In this document: piece after piece, positions 40,001 through 47,785 of the stretch
Numbering within the stretch: the stretch's first letter is position 1
Layout of the letters: every line of letters starts with the position of its first letter
Made by a program: the position numbers and the translations under genes
Source: Defluviitaleaceae bacterium
Lineage (GTDB): Bacteria > Bacillota > Clostridia > Lachnospirales > WQUN01
NCBI GenBank assembly: GCA_009781725.1
Contig: WQVF01000023.1
Location: forward strand, 1 to 47,867
Reading direction: 5' to 3'
DNA: 47,867 nt
The notes under the pieces: model-generated
Database searches by the model: none
Seen by the model: the letters and a program-made list of their open reading frames with translations, nothing else
Told to the model about the DNA's origin: nothing

Positions 40001-41533
40001 GTGAAAAAATGTATTTTGTTTAGTCTGCTGCTGGTACTGGCCTTGGCTATTGGCCTGACTGCCTGTGGAAACGGAAACGACGAAGCAGACACCGCGCAAG
40101 ACCCTACCGACAGAACAGAGGAGTCGGCAGTCATTGAGCCTGACCCCTCGGGTAATGGCGACGAGGATGATACTGAAGAGCTCGAAGAAGATGAGATGTG
40201 CCCCATTCTTTCCATGGTTGTAAACCGCTTTCCTGCGGAAGACCGTGGCGGCAGAGTTATCCGCTATGCAACAGACTGGGATGCCTTGGCTGTAAGCGGC
40301 ATGGAAACGCCAGGTGCCGACGCCACCCGTTCGGAGCTTATGCGCTACAACAATCTTAGGCGTATCGAAGAAAAGTACAATATCACCATTTACCGTGTAG
40401 ACATCCCCAACACGGACCTGGCAGCAGCCGTAACCACCAGCCAAATGGCCGGCGCGCCTTTTGCTGACATGGTTTCACTAGGTGGCAGTTTTGCTGTGGG
40501 CCTTATCATGAACGACCAGATGTATGATGTTCATGATATCGCACATCCTAACTCGCAAATCTTTACCGACTCCTACTTAGTTTACGTAGCACCACCTGTG
40601 CTGGGCAGACAAGTATTTTTCAGAAACAGGGGTATCAACTCTGGCGAAGCGTTTATGGGTTATAACTACGATATTATAAGGGCCATTGGCGCACCCGACC
40701 CTCAAGAGCTATTTTTTGCAGGCGAGTGGACATGGGACGCGTTTCTTGACATCGCCATTTTGGCAACCCAGGACACCAATAACGACGGCACAATAGACCA
40801 GTGGGGTTACTCTGGTGTTGGTGCCTTATTGGCAGAAATGCTGATTGCCTCTAATGGTGGCGTTATTTTTGAACCTGGAGTGACAGAAGAGCAAATTACA
40901 AGCCCTAGAGTTGTTAATGCCTTAAACTTCTTTAACAGGCTGTATAACATCGACCAGGTTGTGTTTACCTATAACAACGACTTCTGGGCATGGGGCGAAA
41001 ACAACGATGCATGGAGAGATGGTAGCAGTGCTTTCTACCGTGCCCAAGCTTGGATGCACCCACCGCTTGACTCTGAAGACATTCTTCCTTTTGAACATCG
41101 TGTTGTACCGTTCCCACTTGGGCCAGACAATACAGACGGAAGAAGCAACGCAGCTGGCGTTCCAGGTGGTTGGTTTATTCCACGTGGTGTAGAGGATCCT
41201 ACATTTGTATTCCAAATTTTTGAAGAATCTATGGAGTTTTACCGCTATGGTGGCCTTACATGGGCAGAGTATCACGAATCTGGCCAAAGGGAATGGCTAA
41301 GCAGCATGTTCCTTACCGAAACATGTGTCGAGCTGATTTTATGGCTCTCTGGCCCAGAAAACCTTCGTGCAGACTGGCGCTCGTTGTTAACCGATGTTAA
41401 CTGGGGTGCGATTTGGACCAATATCTGGGATCAAACCGAAACCGTGGCCCAGGCTGTAGAAGCTGCACGTCCTATTATCCAAGACAGGATGGACTTGTTC
41501 TATGCCGAACTTGATGAAGAGTACGAGGAGTAG
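40001..41533 (+). CDS. Lipoprotein solute-binding protein, system 2
   Basis: The 510-residue product has a lipoprotein signal (KKCILFSLLLVLALAIGL then the lipobox LTAC), an acidic low-complexity linker (EPDPSGNGDEDDTEELEEDE), and a family-1 solute-binding fold (LVYVAPPVLGRQVFFRNRGI, ELFFAGEWTWDAFLDIAI, YSGVGALLAEMLIASNGGVI). It should capture an oligosaccharide for the permeases at 37877 and 38896. GTG 40001 lies 9 bases after AAGGAG; starts further upstream would add a polar stretch before the signal. Hairpins at 41552-41636 follow. Confidence 0.9.
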   Translation: MKKCILFSLLLVLALAIGLTACGNGNDEADTAQDPTDRTEESAVIEPDPSGNGDEDDTEELEEDEMCPILSMVVNRFPAEDRGGRVIRYATDWDALAVSGMETPGADATRSELMRYNNLRRIEEKYNITIYRVDIPNTDLAAAVTTSQMAGAPFADMVSLGGSFAVGLIMNDQMYDVHDIAHPNSQIFTDSYLVYVAPPVLGRQVFFRNRGINSGEAFMGYNYDIIRAIGAPDPQELFFAGEWTWDAFLDIAILATQDTNNDGTIDQWGYSGVGALLAEMLIASNGGVIFEPGVTEEQITSPRVVNALNFFNRLYNIDQVVFTYNNDFWAWGENNDAWRDGSSAFYRAQAWMHPPLDSEDILPFEHRVVPFPLGPDNTDGRSNAAGVPGGWFIPRGVEDPTFVFQIFEESMEFYRYGGLTWAEYHESGQREWLSSMFLTETCVELILWLSGPENLRADWRSLLTDVNWGAIWTNIWDQTETVAQAVEAARPIIQDRMDLFYAELDEEYEE

Positions 41534-41551
41534 TAATTTTTAGATTAAAAC

Positions 41552-41636
41552 TGCGGGGCTCTGCCCCGCACCTCGTAAGCTTTTTGTAAAAGCTTAACCA
41601 AAAACTTTATTCAAAACCGCGCTTATGCGCGGTTTT
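41552..41636 (+). terminator. Tandem hairpins after the lipoprotein gene, possible terminator
   Basis: TGCGGGGC/GCCCCGCA (41552-41570) is followed by AAAACCGCGC/GCGCGGTTTT (41613-41636, perfect 10-bp arms). The T residues are inside the second stem and are followed by G-rich sequence, so termination may be only partial. Confidence 0.5.
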
Positions 41637-41680
41637 GGGGGTTTTGGGGCTAAGACTTTGTTATTGCGGCGTTGCTTTTC

Positions 41681-41710
41681 GTCATTGCGAGCAAAGTGAA
41701 ACAATCCAAG
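41681..41710. repeat. Partial GTCATTGCGAG-family repeat
   Basis: GTCATTGCGAGCAAAGTGAA followed by ACAATCCAAG matches the left arm of the family. The right arm is missing. Confidence 0.7.
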
Positions 41711-41814
41711 TAAGCCCTTTTCAAAAGAAATATATTTCAGGAGGTTAGCGTGAAAATAGGCGTAGCCAATTTTCACCACTGGCGTTGTGCTGAGGCCTCA
41801 GAATGGAGATTAGC

Positions 41815-43446
41815 ATGGTTAATTATGACATATTTAAGGAGCCTGTTTTTTCGGTCAGTTTTCAATCTAACGGGGCTTTGTACTCCGCGGATAAATCCGG
41901 AGACAGCTGGTGTTGGAAAGACGCCGAGGCATGTGTTTTTTCCAAATTAGACGAAGTTAGCATAATGGCGCAAAACACCCCGCTTGAAAAAGTAATCATT
42001 ACTTGGCGGGTAGACATGCCCCTAAAAACCAGCATCATGGGCGACCATTGGGAGCGCGGGTACGGCGATTTAGAGTTTAGGGGATTTGCACCAGAGCGGA
42101 AGCTGCCTTGGTATTTCTTAGCCGTTAGCGGTAAAAATACTTGGGGGGTTGGCGTAAAAACCGGTTGTGGGGCATTTTGCTCTTGGAAACTGACCCGTGA
42201 TAGGCTTACCCTTATCTTGGATGTGCAAAACGGCGGGATGGGCGTACTGCTTAAGGGGCGGACTCTTATAGCGGCTCATGTTGTTTCGGCTGAGTCTGAT
42301 GAAGATGAATCTACTTTTGCATTTGGCAAACGTTTTTGCAGTCTGCTTTGCGACAAGCCAGTAATGCCCGAAGCACCGGTTTACGGCGGCAATAACTGGT
42401 ACTATGCATATGGCAACTCCAGCCATGATAAGATTTTGCAAGACAGCGATTTTATAGCCTCGTTATCAGCCGGTAACGCCAACAGGCCCTACATGTTTAT
42501 AGACGACGGCTGGGAAGTATGCCATAACGGCGACCACACAGGTGGGCCATGGCATATAGGTAATAGCGACTTCCCAGATATGCCGGGGTTGGCCGCAAAA
42601 ATGAAGGATATTGGCGTAAAGCCCGGCGTGTGGATAAGGCCCCTTTTAAACGCAGTTAGCGTACCTAAGTCGTGGTGGTTGCCCGGTAATCGTTATGTCG
42701 AAAGGTCGCTTGGCTTCCAATACCCATGGATGCTTGACCCCAGTATCCCAGATGTTTTGGAGTTTATTCGTGAGGACTTTAAACGCCTGGTATCATGGGG
42801 ATACAATATCAAACATGACTACACCACATACGATATCCTTGGCAGGTGGGGCTTTGACATGGGCGAAGAGCTTACAAACCCTGGCTGGCATTTTGCCGAC
42901 AGGACAAGAACAACTATGGAAATTATATTGGACATGTACAGGGTAATGGCCGAGGCCTCTGGTGATGCTTTGGTTGTGGCCTGCAACACCGTTTCACATG
43001 CGACGGCCGGTATTTTTGCAATGCAGCGCACCGGCGACGATACCAGCGGCTTTGACTGGCACCGCACCCGCAAGATGGGGGTAAACACCATGGCCTTTAG
43101 GGCTATGCAGCATGGTGCATTTTATGCGGCAGATGCAGATTGTGTTGGCATAACGCCTCGCATCGATTGGTCACTTAATAAGCAGTGGCTGGATTTGGTT
43201 GCCAAAAGCGGTACGCCTCTTCTTGTTTCCATTGACCCTGCAACTGCGGACACCGTTCATAAAGCGGCTTTGAAAGATGCGTTTAAAACCGCCTCTGTAG
43301 AGCAGCCCATAGCCGAGCCTCTTGACTGGCTTTACAACCAAAGCCCCTGTGAGTTTAAGTTAATGGGAGAAAATGTACGATACAAATGGGACGGAGCATC
43401 ACCCGGCGAGATGCTGAATATTAACTTTGGAAGGTCGGGACTGTAA
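41815..43446 (+). CDS. Clan GH-D glycoside hydrolase (GH36/GH27-like)
   Basis: The 543-residue product has an N-terminal beta-sandwich (about 1-185) and a TIM barrel with the clan signatures: YMFIDDGWEV (about 226-235), GVKPGVWIRP, nucleophile candidate Asp335 in YNIKHDYTTYD, and acid/base candidate Asp408 or Asp409 in RTGDDTSG. Characterised relatives include alpha-galactosidases; the exact specificity is uncertain. It has no signal peptide. ATG 41815 has GGAG 6 bases upstream. A strong SD plus GTG at 41750 opens a short frame that overlaps this start. The stop overlaps the next ATG by one base. Confidence 0.8.
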   Translation: MVNYDIFKEPVFSVSFQSNGALYSADKSGDSWCWKDAEACVFSKLDEVSIMAQNTPLEKVIITWRVDMPLKTSIMGDHWERGYGDLEFRGFAPERKLPWYFLAVSGKNTWGVGVKTGCGAFCSWKLTRDRLTLILDVQNGGMGVLLKGRTLIAAHVVSAESDEDESTFAFGKRFCSLLCDKPVMPEAPVYGGNNWYYAYGNSSHDKILQDSDFIASLSAGNANRPYMFIDDGWEVCHNGDHTGGPWHIGNSDFPDMPGLAAKMKDIGVKPGVWIRPLLNAVSVPKSWWLPGNRYVERSLGFQYPWMLDPSIPDVLEFIREDFKRLVSWGYNIKHDYTTYDILGRWGFDMGEELTNPGWHFADRTRTTMEIILDMYRVMAEASGDALVVACNTVSHATAGIFAMQRTGDDTSGFDWHRTRKMGVNTMAFRAMQHGAFYAADADCVGITPRIDWSLNKQWLDLVAKSGTPLLVSIDPATADTVHKAALKDAFKTASVEQPIAEPLDWLYNQSPCEFKLMGENVRYKWDGASPGEMLNINFGRSGL

Positions 43447-44522
43447 TGGAGTACACTAATAATATCATCCAATTAACCGAGAAATGGCGGGCTTTTCACA
43501 ATGATACATCCCCCGGGCAGATGATGGTAACAGTGTGCCCGTACACATTTCATTTGGATTATAAGGACTGGGGCGTTAAAAACCGTCCGTTTTCTTCCTG
43601 GGATTTCGAGAAAGACGGCGAGGAGTATGTGCTTAGGGCCAAAAAGATGAATGAAATCTTTGTGGACTATACGGCGGGTATGGACAACGACTATGTGCCC
43701 GCGGTGGGGATAAACATGGGATATGGCGTCCACAGCGCGTACTATACCGGGGCTGAGGTTATCTTTGGAGAGGAAACTAGCTGGACGCATCCTGTTTTGG
43801 ATGATTTGGCTGACATGAAAAAGCTTGCGATGGATGCGAACAACCCGTGGTATCAAAGGATTTTAGAAATTACCCGCCTGTATGTCAAGTATCAGGAAGG
43901 CGATTATTATATCCATGGATTTTCTAATGCTGGGCCGGGGGATATGGCAAACGCTATCCGCGGCAATGACCTTTTTATGGATTTATTTGATGAACCTGAG
44001 CTGGTTAGGGCTTTCATGGACCAATGCGCCATGCCTGTTATTTGGCTGGAGGAGTCGATTAAAAAAATTACCGGGTATGTTAATGGGGGCAGCGTTACGG
44101 CAAACTGCTGGTTTGAGGGCGATGCGCCTTATATCTCTATGGACTTTGATGATTTGTGCTCGGCTGAGCAGTTTAGGGATTTTGGTAGGCATAGTACCCA
44201 AAGGATTCTCGACCATTTTAAGGGCGGGTTTATGCATCATCATATGAAGGGATACCACATTCATAGAGACTTGGCTAAGCTCAACTATTTGAAGCTGTTG
44301 GAGATTAGCTGGGACCCTAATTTGACTAAGCCTATTGAATTTTTGGAGGAATTGTGGGATATGCATGGGAATCTGCCGCTTATGGTGCGCTGTACGGCAG
44401 CGGATGTTTATAAGCATATAGAGGCTTTGAAAAAAGGCCGGGTTGTGATTATGCTTAATATCGATAGCCTTGACGAAGGGCAGGAGGTAATAAAGTTTAT
44501 CCGCAGCCATTCGAAGAACTAG
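43446..44522 (+). CDS. Uroporphyrinogen decarboxylase-like family protein in a glycan operon
   Basis: The 358-residue product resembles the URO-D/MtaA superfamily (alpha/beta barrel): EDADFEKDGEEYVLRAKKM-like N-terminal helix, YIHGFSNAGPGDMANAIRGN, FDEPELVRAFMDQC and the C-terminal PLMVRCTAADVYKHIEALKKGRVVIMLN. A histidine cluster at residues 264-273 (HHH..YHIH) could bind a metal. A haem-synthesis role is unlikely, since no other haem genes are near and the gene is translationally coupled (TAATG) to the GH36-like gene. Methyl transfer or sugar modification is conceivable, but the function is unknown. The next gene follows after 27 bases. Confidence 0.7.
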   Translation: MEYTNNIIQLTEKWRAFHNDTSPGQMMVTVCPYTFHLDYKDWGVKNRPFSSWDFEKDGEEYVLRAKKMNEIFVDYTAGMDNDYVPAVGINMGYGVHSAYYTGAEVIFGEETSWTHPVLDDLADMKKLAMDANNPWYQRILEITRLYVKYQEGDYYIHGFSNAGPGDMANAIRGNDLFMDLFDEPELVRAFMDQCAMPVIWLEESIKKITGYVNGGSVTANCWFEGDAPYISMDFDDLCSAEQFRDFGRHSTQRILDHFKGGFMHHHMKGYHIHRDLAKLNYLKLLEISWDPNLTKPIEFLEELWDMHGNLPLMVRCTAADVYKHIEALKKGRVVIMLNIDSLDEGQEVIKFIRSHSKN

Positions 44523-44549
44523 AAAAATGTACTCCCGAGAGGTGATAAA

Positions 44550-46400
44550 ATGATATTCAAACAATTCAACAACACCCCAGTAAAAGACCTATTCATAAAA
44601 CCTCAAGACTTCCACCCCTTCCCACGCTACGAAGAACGTGCAAAATGGGAGGCAGTCTCCCAAGAAACAAGGCAAAAATTCATCAAAGACGCGGAAGCTT
44701 ACATCGATTATGACTGGCCCATAACCAATATGCACCACTACAGGGTATACGCACAAACAGGCGAATTTTATCCTCACTGGCTATCCTTTGTGGGGAAGCG
44801 TAACGCCCTAGGGGTCTTCCTTTTTGCAGAATGTCTGGAGGGCCAAGGCCGCTTCACCCAGCAGATAATAAACGGCATATACGCCCTGTGCGAGTGCACA
44901 ACCTGGTCTGCCCCAAACCCGCAGTTTACAATTAATGGCGGCGGCGGTATCCCAGACGAAGACGTGCTGGTAGTGGATTTAAACACATCGGAAACAGCAA
45001 TGATGCTGGCCTGGACTTATTATTTAATGAAAAGCGAGCTAGACGCGGTTTCATCCCGCATAGGGCGAAGAATCTCCCAGGAAATAGAACGTCGTGTAGT
45101 AAAACCCTACACCCAAAGAGACACATATTGGTGGATGGGCTTTGTAGAAAACCGCATAAATAACTGGAACCCATGGTGCAATCTTAATGTACTATGCTGC
45201 CATTTAATCTTCGATTACGGCGAGGAAGAACGTGAAAAAGCCATTACGCGAATAGCCAAAAGCCTGGACCGCTTTTACGAGACCCACTCAAATGACGGCG
45301 GTTGCGACGAAGGGCCAATGTACTGGGGTGCTTCTGGCGGGGCCTTTTACAACTGTCTTAGGTTTTTGCGGGATGCGTCCCGCGGCAAAATCGATATATT
45401 TGACAATGACAAAGTGCAGCTAATGGGTACGTATTTTCAAAAGGTGTTTATCTACGGCGAGTACTTTGTCAACTACGCAGACGGCGACCCTATCGTTCCT
45501 GTTTTCCCCTGTGTGTATCATTATGGTAAAAATATCGGTGACGATAAGCTTATGCGGCTAGGCGCGGAGGTAACGTCCTGGCATGTTAACCGGAAGTATT
45601 GGTTTTTCGTTCTCGACCATTTGTTGGATATGTTCTCTGAGAAGGAACGGGAGGGGCTTAGAGGTAACCCACCGTATGTAAAGGACGCTTGGCTTGATGA
45701 AATCCAGATACTGGTTGCTAGGGAATGCGAGGGCACACCCAAGGGACTGTTCCTCTCTGCCAAAGCCGGCACCAATGTGGAGAGTCATAATCATAATGAC
45801 GTAGGCAATTTTATTGTATACCTAAGCGGAAAGCCTCTGTTTATTGATATCGGTACAGAGGAATATAAGGCCCAGACCTTCAGCCCCCAGCGGTTTGAAC
45901 TATGGTACTTACAGTCGCAGTATCATAATTGCCCTACGGTTAATGGGTATATGCAGCATGACGGAGAGGATTTTTACGCTCGGGATGTGGTGTATAGTAT
46001 GGGCCAAAATTCTCAAATTAGTATGGATATCGGGAAGGCGTATGATGACGGTGCCGGAATCAAAAGTTGGAGTCGTAAGGTAGCGATGCATCGCGGCGAT
46101 AGCCCATATGTGCTGATAACAGACGAGTTTAAACTGGAAAAACCAAGCCCTGTGTCGTACAATTTCATGACACATAAGCGGCCGGTTATAAGCGGCGGCA
46201 AAATCAGCATCGATGTAGACGGAGATGTAGGCGTACTAGAGTTTGACGCTGATACCCTGGATGCCGTGGTAGAAAAAATCCCATTAGCGGATGTAAGAAC
46301 CCAGAGAAACTGGGGCGAATGTATTTACCGCATTGTGCTAAGCGAGAAACAAAACATACCCTCAGCAAGGCAAGAGTTTAGAATCACTGCCCTCTCCTAA
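44550..46400 (+). CDS. Heparinase II/III-like family protein (paralogue B)
   Basis: The 616-residue product is clearly homologous to the 22279-24141 product throughout. Matching blocks are YWWMGFVENRINNWNPWC, CDEGPMYWGASGGAF and VESHNHNDVGNFIVY, with SQYHNCPTVNGYMQHDG. It shares the toroid-plus-beta-sandwich plan and lacks a signal peptide. The two paralogues probably act on different linkages or uronates of one imported glycan. GAGAGGTGAT precedes the ATG. The stop codon lies in a small hairpin, CCCTCTCCTAAGAGGG (46390-46405). Confidence 0.78.
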   Translation: MIFKQFNNTPVKDLFIKPQDFHPFPRYEERAKWEAVSQETRQKFIKDAEAYIDYDWPITNMHHYRVYAQTGEFYPHWLSFVGKRNALGVFLFAECLEGQGRFTQQIINGIYALCECTTWSAPNPQFTINGGGGIPDEDVLVVDLNTSETAMMLAWTYYLMKSELDAVSSRIGRRISQEIERRVVKPYTQRDTYWWMGFVENRINNWNPWCNLNVLCCHLIFDYGEEEREKAITRIAKSLDRFYETHSNDGGCDEGPMYWGASGGAFYNCLRFLRDASRGKIDIFDNDKVQLMGTYFQKVFIYGEYFVNYADGDPIVPVFPCVYHYGKNIGDDKLMRLGAEVTSWHVNRKYWFFVLDHLLDMFSEKEREGLRGNPPYVKDAWLDEIQILVARECEGTPKGLFLSAKAGTNVESHNHNDVGNFIVYLSGKPLFIDIGTEEYKAQTFSPQRFELWYLQSQYHNCPTVNGYMQHDGEDFYARDVVYSMGQNSQISMDIGKAYDDGAGIKSWSRKVAMHRGDSPYVLITDEFKLEKPSPVSYNFMTHKRPVISGGKISIDVDGDVGVLEFDADTLDAVVEKIPLADVRTQRNWGECIYRIVLSEKQNIPSARQEFRITALS

Positions 46401-46433
46401 GAGGGGTGCCCTAAAAGGGAAAGGGAGATTAAC

Positions 46434-47540
46434 ATGCAACCATATCTAATGCAAAAAAACACCCACACCCGCTGGTCAAGCTTCGAAAATCTTAACAGCA
46501 TAAAAGGCGCAGGCGGCAAAACCAACAAAGGCGCAAAAGGCCGTCCAATGGAGCCTATAGAAATAGGCGAAACTAAAGTCCTACTAGACACAAAAGGTAG
46601 CGGGATAATCCACCGCATGTGGCTTACCCTATCCGACCGTAGCCGTGAAATGCTAGACGGGCTAAAACTGCAAATGTTTTGGGATGGGGAAGAACCCCCC
46701 GCCGTTAACTTGCCCTTCGGCGACTTTTTTATGTGCGGGCTGGCAAGAGAGGACAAAAACAGGGCCTTCGAAAATCAATTTTTCGCCACCGCAGAGGGGC
46801 GTTCTTTTAATAGCTTTATCCAAATGCCCTTTAGAAAAGCCGCCAAAATCCAGATAGTAAACGAAAGCGGGAAGCGTCAAGGCCATTGCTTCTTTGACAT
46901 TAATTACAGCCTAACACCCATACCAGATAACGCAATGTACTTCCACACGGTTTTCAACCACGTAGAAAAAGGAACCCCCGGCGTTGACTACGAAATCATC
47001 CCCCATATTAAAGGCAGTGGGTGTTTTATAGGTGTAAACGTGGCACTTATTGCAGACCCGGTATATCAAAAAACCTGGTGGGGCGAAGGTGAAGTTAAAT
47101 GCTATATAGACGGCGACAAAGACTTCCCAACCCTGTGCGGAACCGGCGCAGAAGACTATATAGGCTCTGCATGGGCACTGGGCGAATTTGCTAACCAGAC
47201 CCAAGGCTGCCTGCTGCATGATTGGGATACAGGGGAATGTGTATTTTACCGTTTGCACACGGTAGACCCTATATTTTTCCACGAGGATATAAAGGTAACA
47301 ATCCAACAAATAGGCAGTGCCACGCGCCCCGGATTGTTAAAAATTTTAGACAACATCAAAGACCTGCAAATCACATCTTGCGATGTGCAGGGCGTTGGCG
47401 TGACCTTGTATAAAGATATTTCTGGTTTTGACTTTTTTGAGCAGACAAAGCACCATACCGACGATACTTATTACAATTTCTACAGAGGCGATGACTACAA
47501 ATCCACGGCATATTTGTATTTGAGCAAGCCGACTAGATAA
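46434..47540 (+). CDS. GH172 (DUF2961) family glycoside hydrolase
   Basis: The 368-residue product belongs to the DUF2961 family, now GH172, whose characterised members act on D-arabinofuranosyl or fructofuranosyl linkages. Diagnostic blocks are GSGIIHRMWLTL (55-66), WWGEGEVKCYIDGD (215-228) and CGTGAEDYIGSAW (235-247). Glu218 or Glu220 together with Glu240 match, by approximate spacing, the catalytic glutamates described for the family. There is no signal peptide, so it acts inside the cell. It is the last clear gene of the rightward locus, 33 bases after paralogue B with AAGGGAGA upstream. Confidence 0.85.
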   Translation: MQPYLMQKNTHTRWSSFENLNSIKGAGGKTNKGAKGRPMEPIEIGETKVLLDTKGSGIIHRMWLTLSDRSREMLDGLKLQMFWDGEEPPAVNLPFGDFFMCGLAREDKNRAFENQFFATAEGRSFNSFIQMPFRKAAKIQIVNESGKRQGHCFFDINYSLTPIPDNAMYFHTVFNHVEKGTPGVDYEIIPHIKGSGCFIGVNVALIADPVYQKTWWGEGEVKCYIDGDKDFPTLCGTGAEDYIGSAWALGEFANQTQGCLLHDWDTGECVFYRLHTVDPIFFHEDIKVTIQQIGSATRPGLLKILDNIKDLQITSCDVQGVGVTLYKDISGFDFFEQTKHHTDDTYYNFYRGDDYKSTAYLYLSKPTR

Positions 47541-47564
47541 GCCCCCCTTCCGTGGAAGGGGGCT
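47540..47564. repeat. C/G-rich hairpin at the GH172 stop codon
   Basis: AGCCCCCCTTCC and GGAAGGGGGCT are complementary apart from one extra C, around GT. It begins at the last base of the GH172 stop codon. There is no T-run downstream, so termination is doubtful. It is related to the C-rich hairpins within 18613-18755. Confidence 0.7.
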
Positions 47565-47584
47565 GCAAAAAAGGACTAACAGTC

Positions 47585-47785
47585 ATGGAAAATTTAACGT
47601 ACATGCAGGAGAATTTAAGCATATCCACGACGGCGAAACCTGGCATAACTCACAATGCAACATTTTATACACACAATTTTCATCAACATGCACAACCAGA
47701 GGGGGCTGTCTTGCTAAGTAAAAACCATGAATATCTATGCAAAGTCTGTCATTGCGAGCAAAGCGAAGCAATCCAAAAGGTTTGA
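47585..47785 (+). pseudogene. Short open frame running into the terminal repeat, possible gene remnant
   Basis: A 66-codon frame starts ATGGAAAATTTAACG with a weak AAGGAC upstream. Its last 12-13 codons (CHCEQSEAIQ and following) are just the translation of the palindromic repeat. The first 50 residues match no family I recognise. It could be the start of a gene cut off by the repeat, or chance. Confidence 0.2.

Noticed and set aside
39953-40444. Open frame antisense to the lipoprotein binding-protein gene (163 codons)
   Set aside because: It mirrors the coding strand of a recognisable solute-binding protein, and its composition is that of a shadow frame.
43446-44522. Haem biosynthesis HemE
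   Set aside because: Only fold-level resemblance. The N-terminal substrate motif of HemE is not apparent, and all neighbours are glycan genes.
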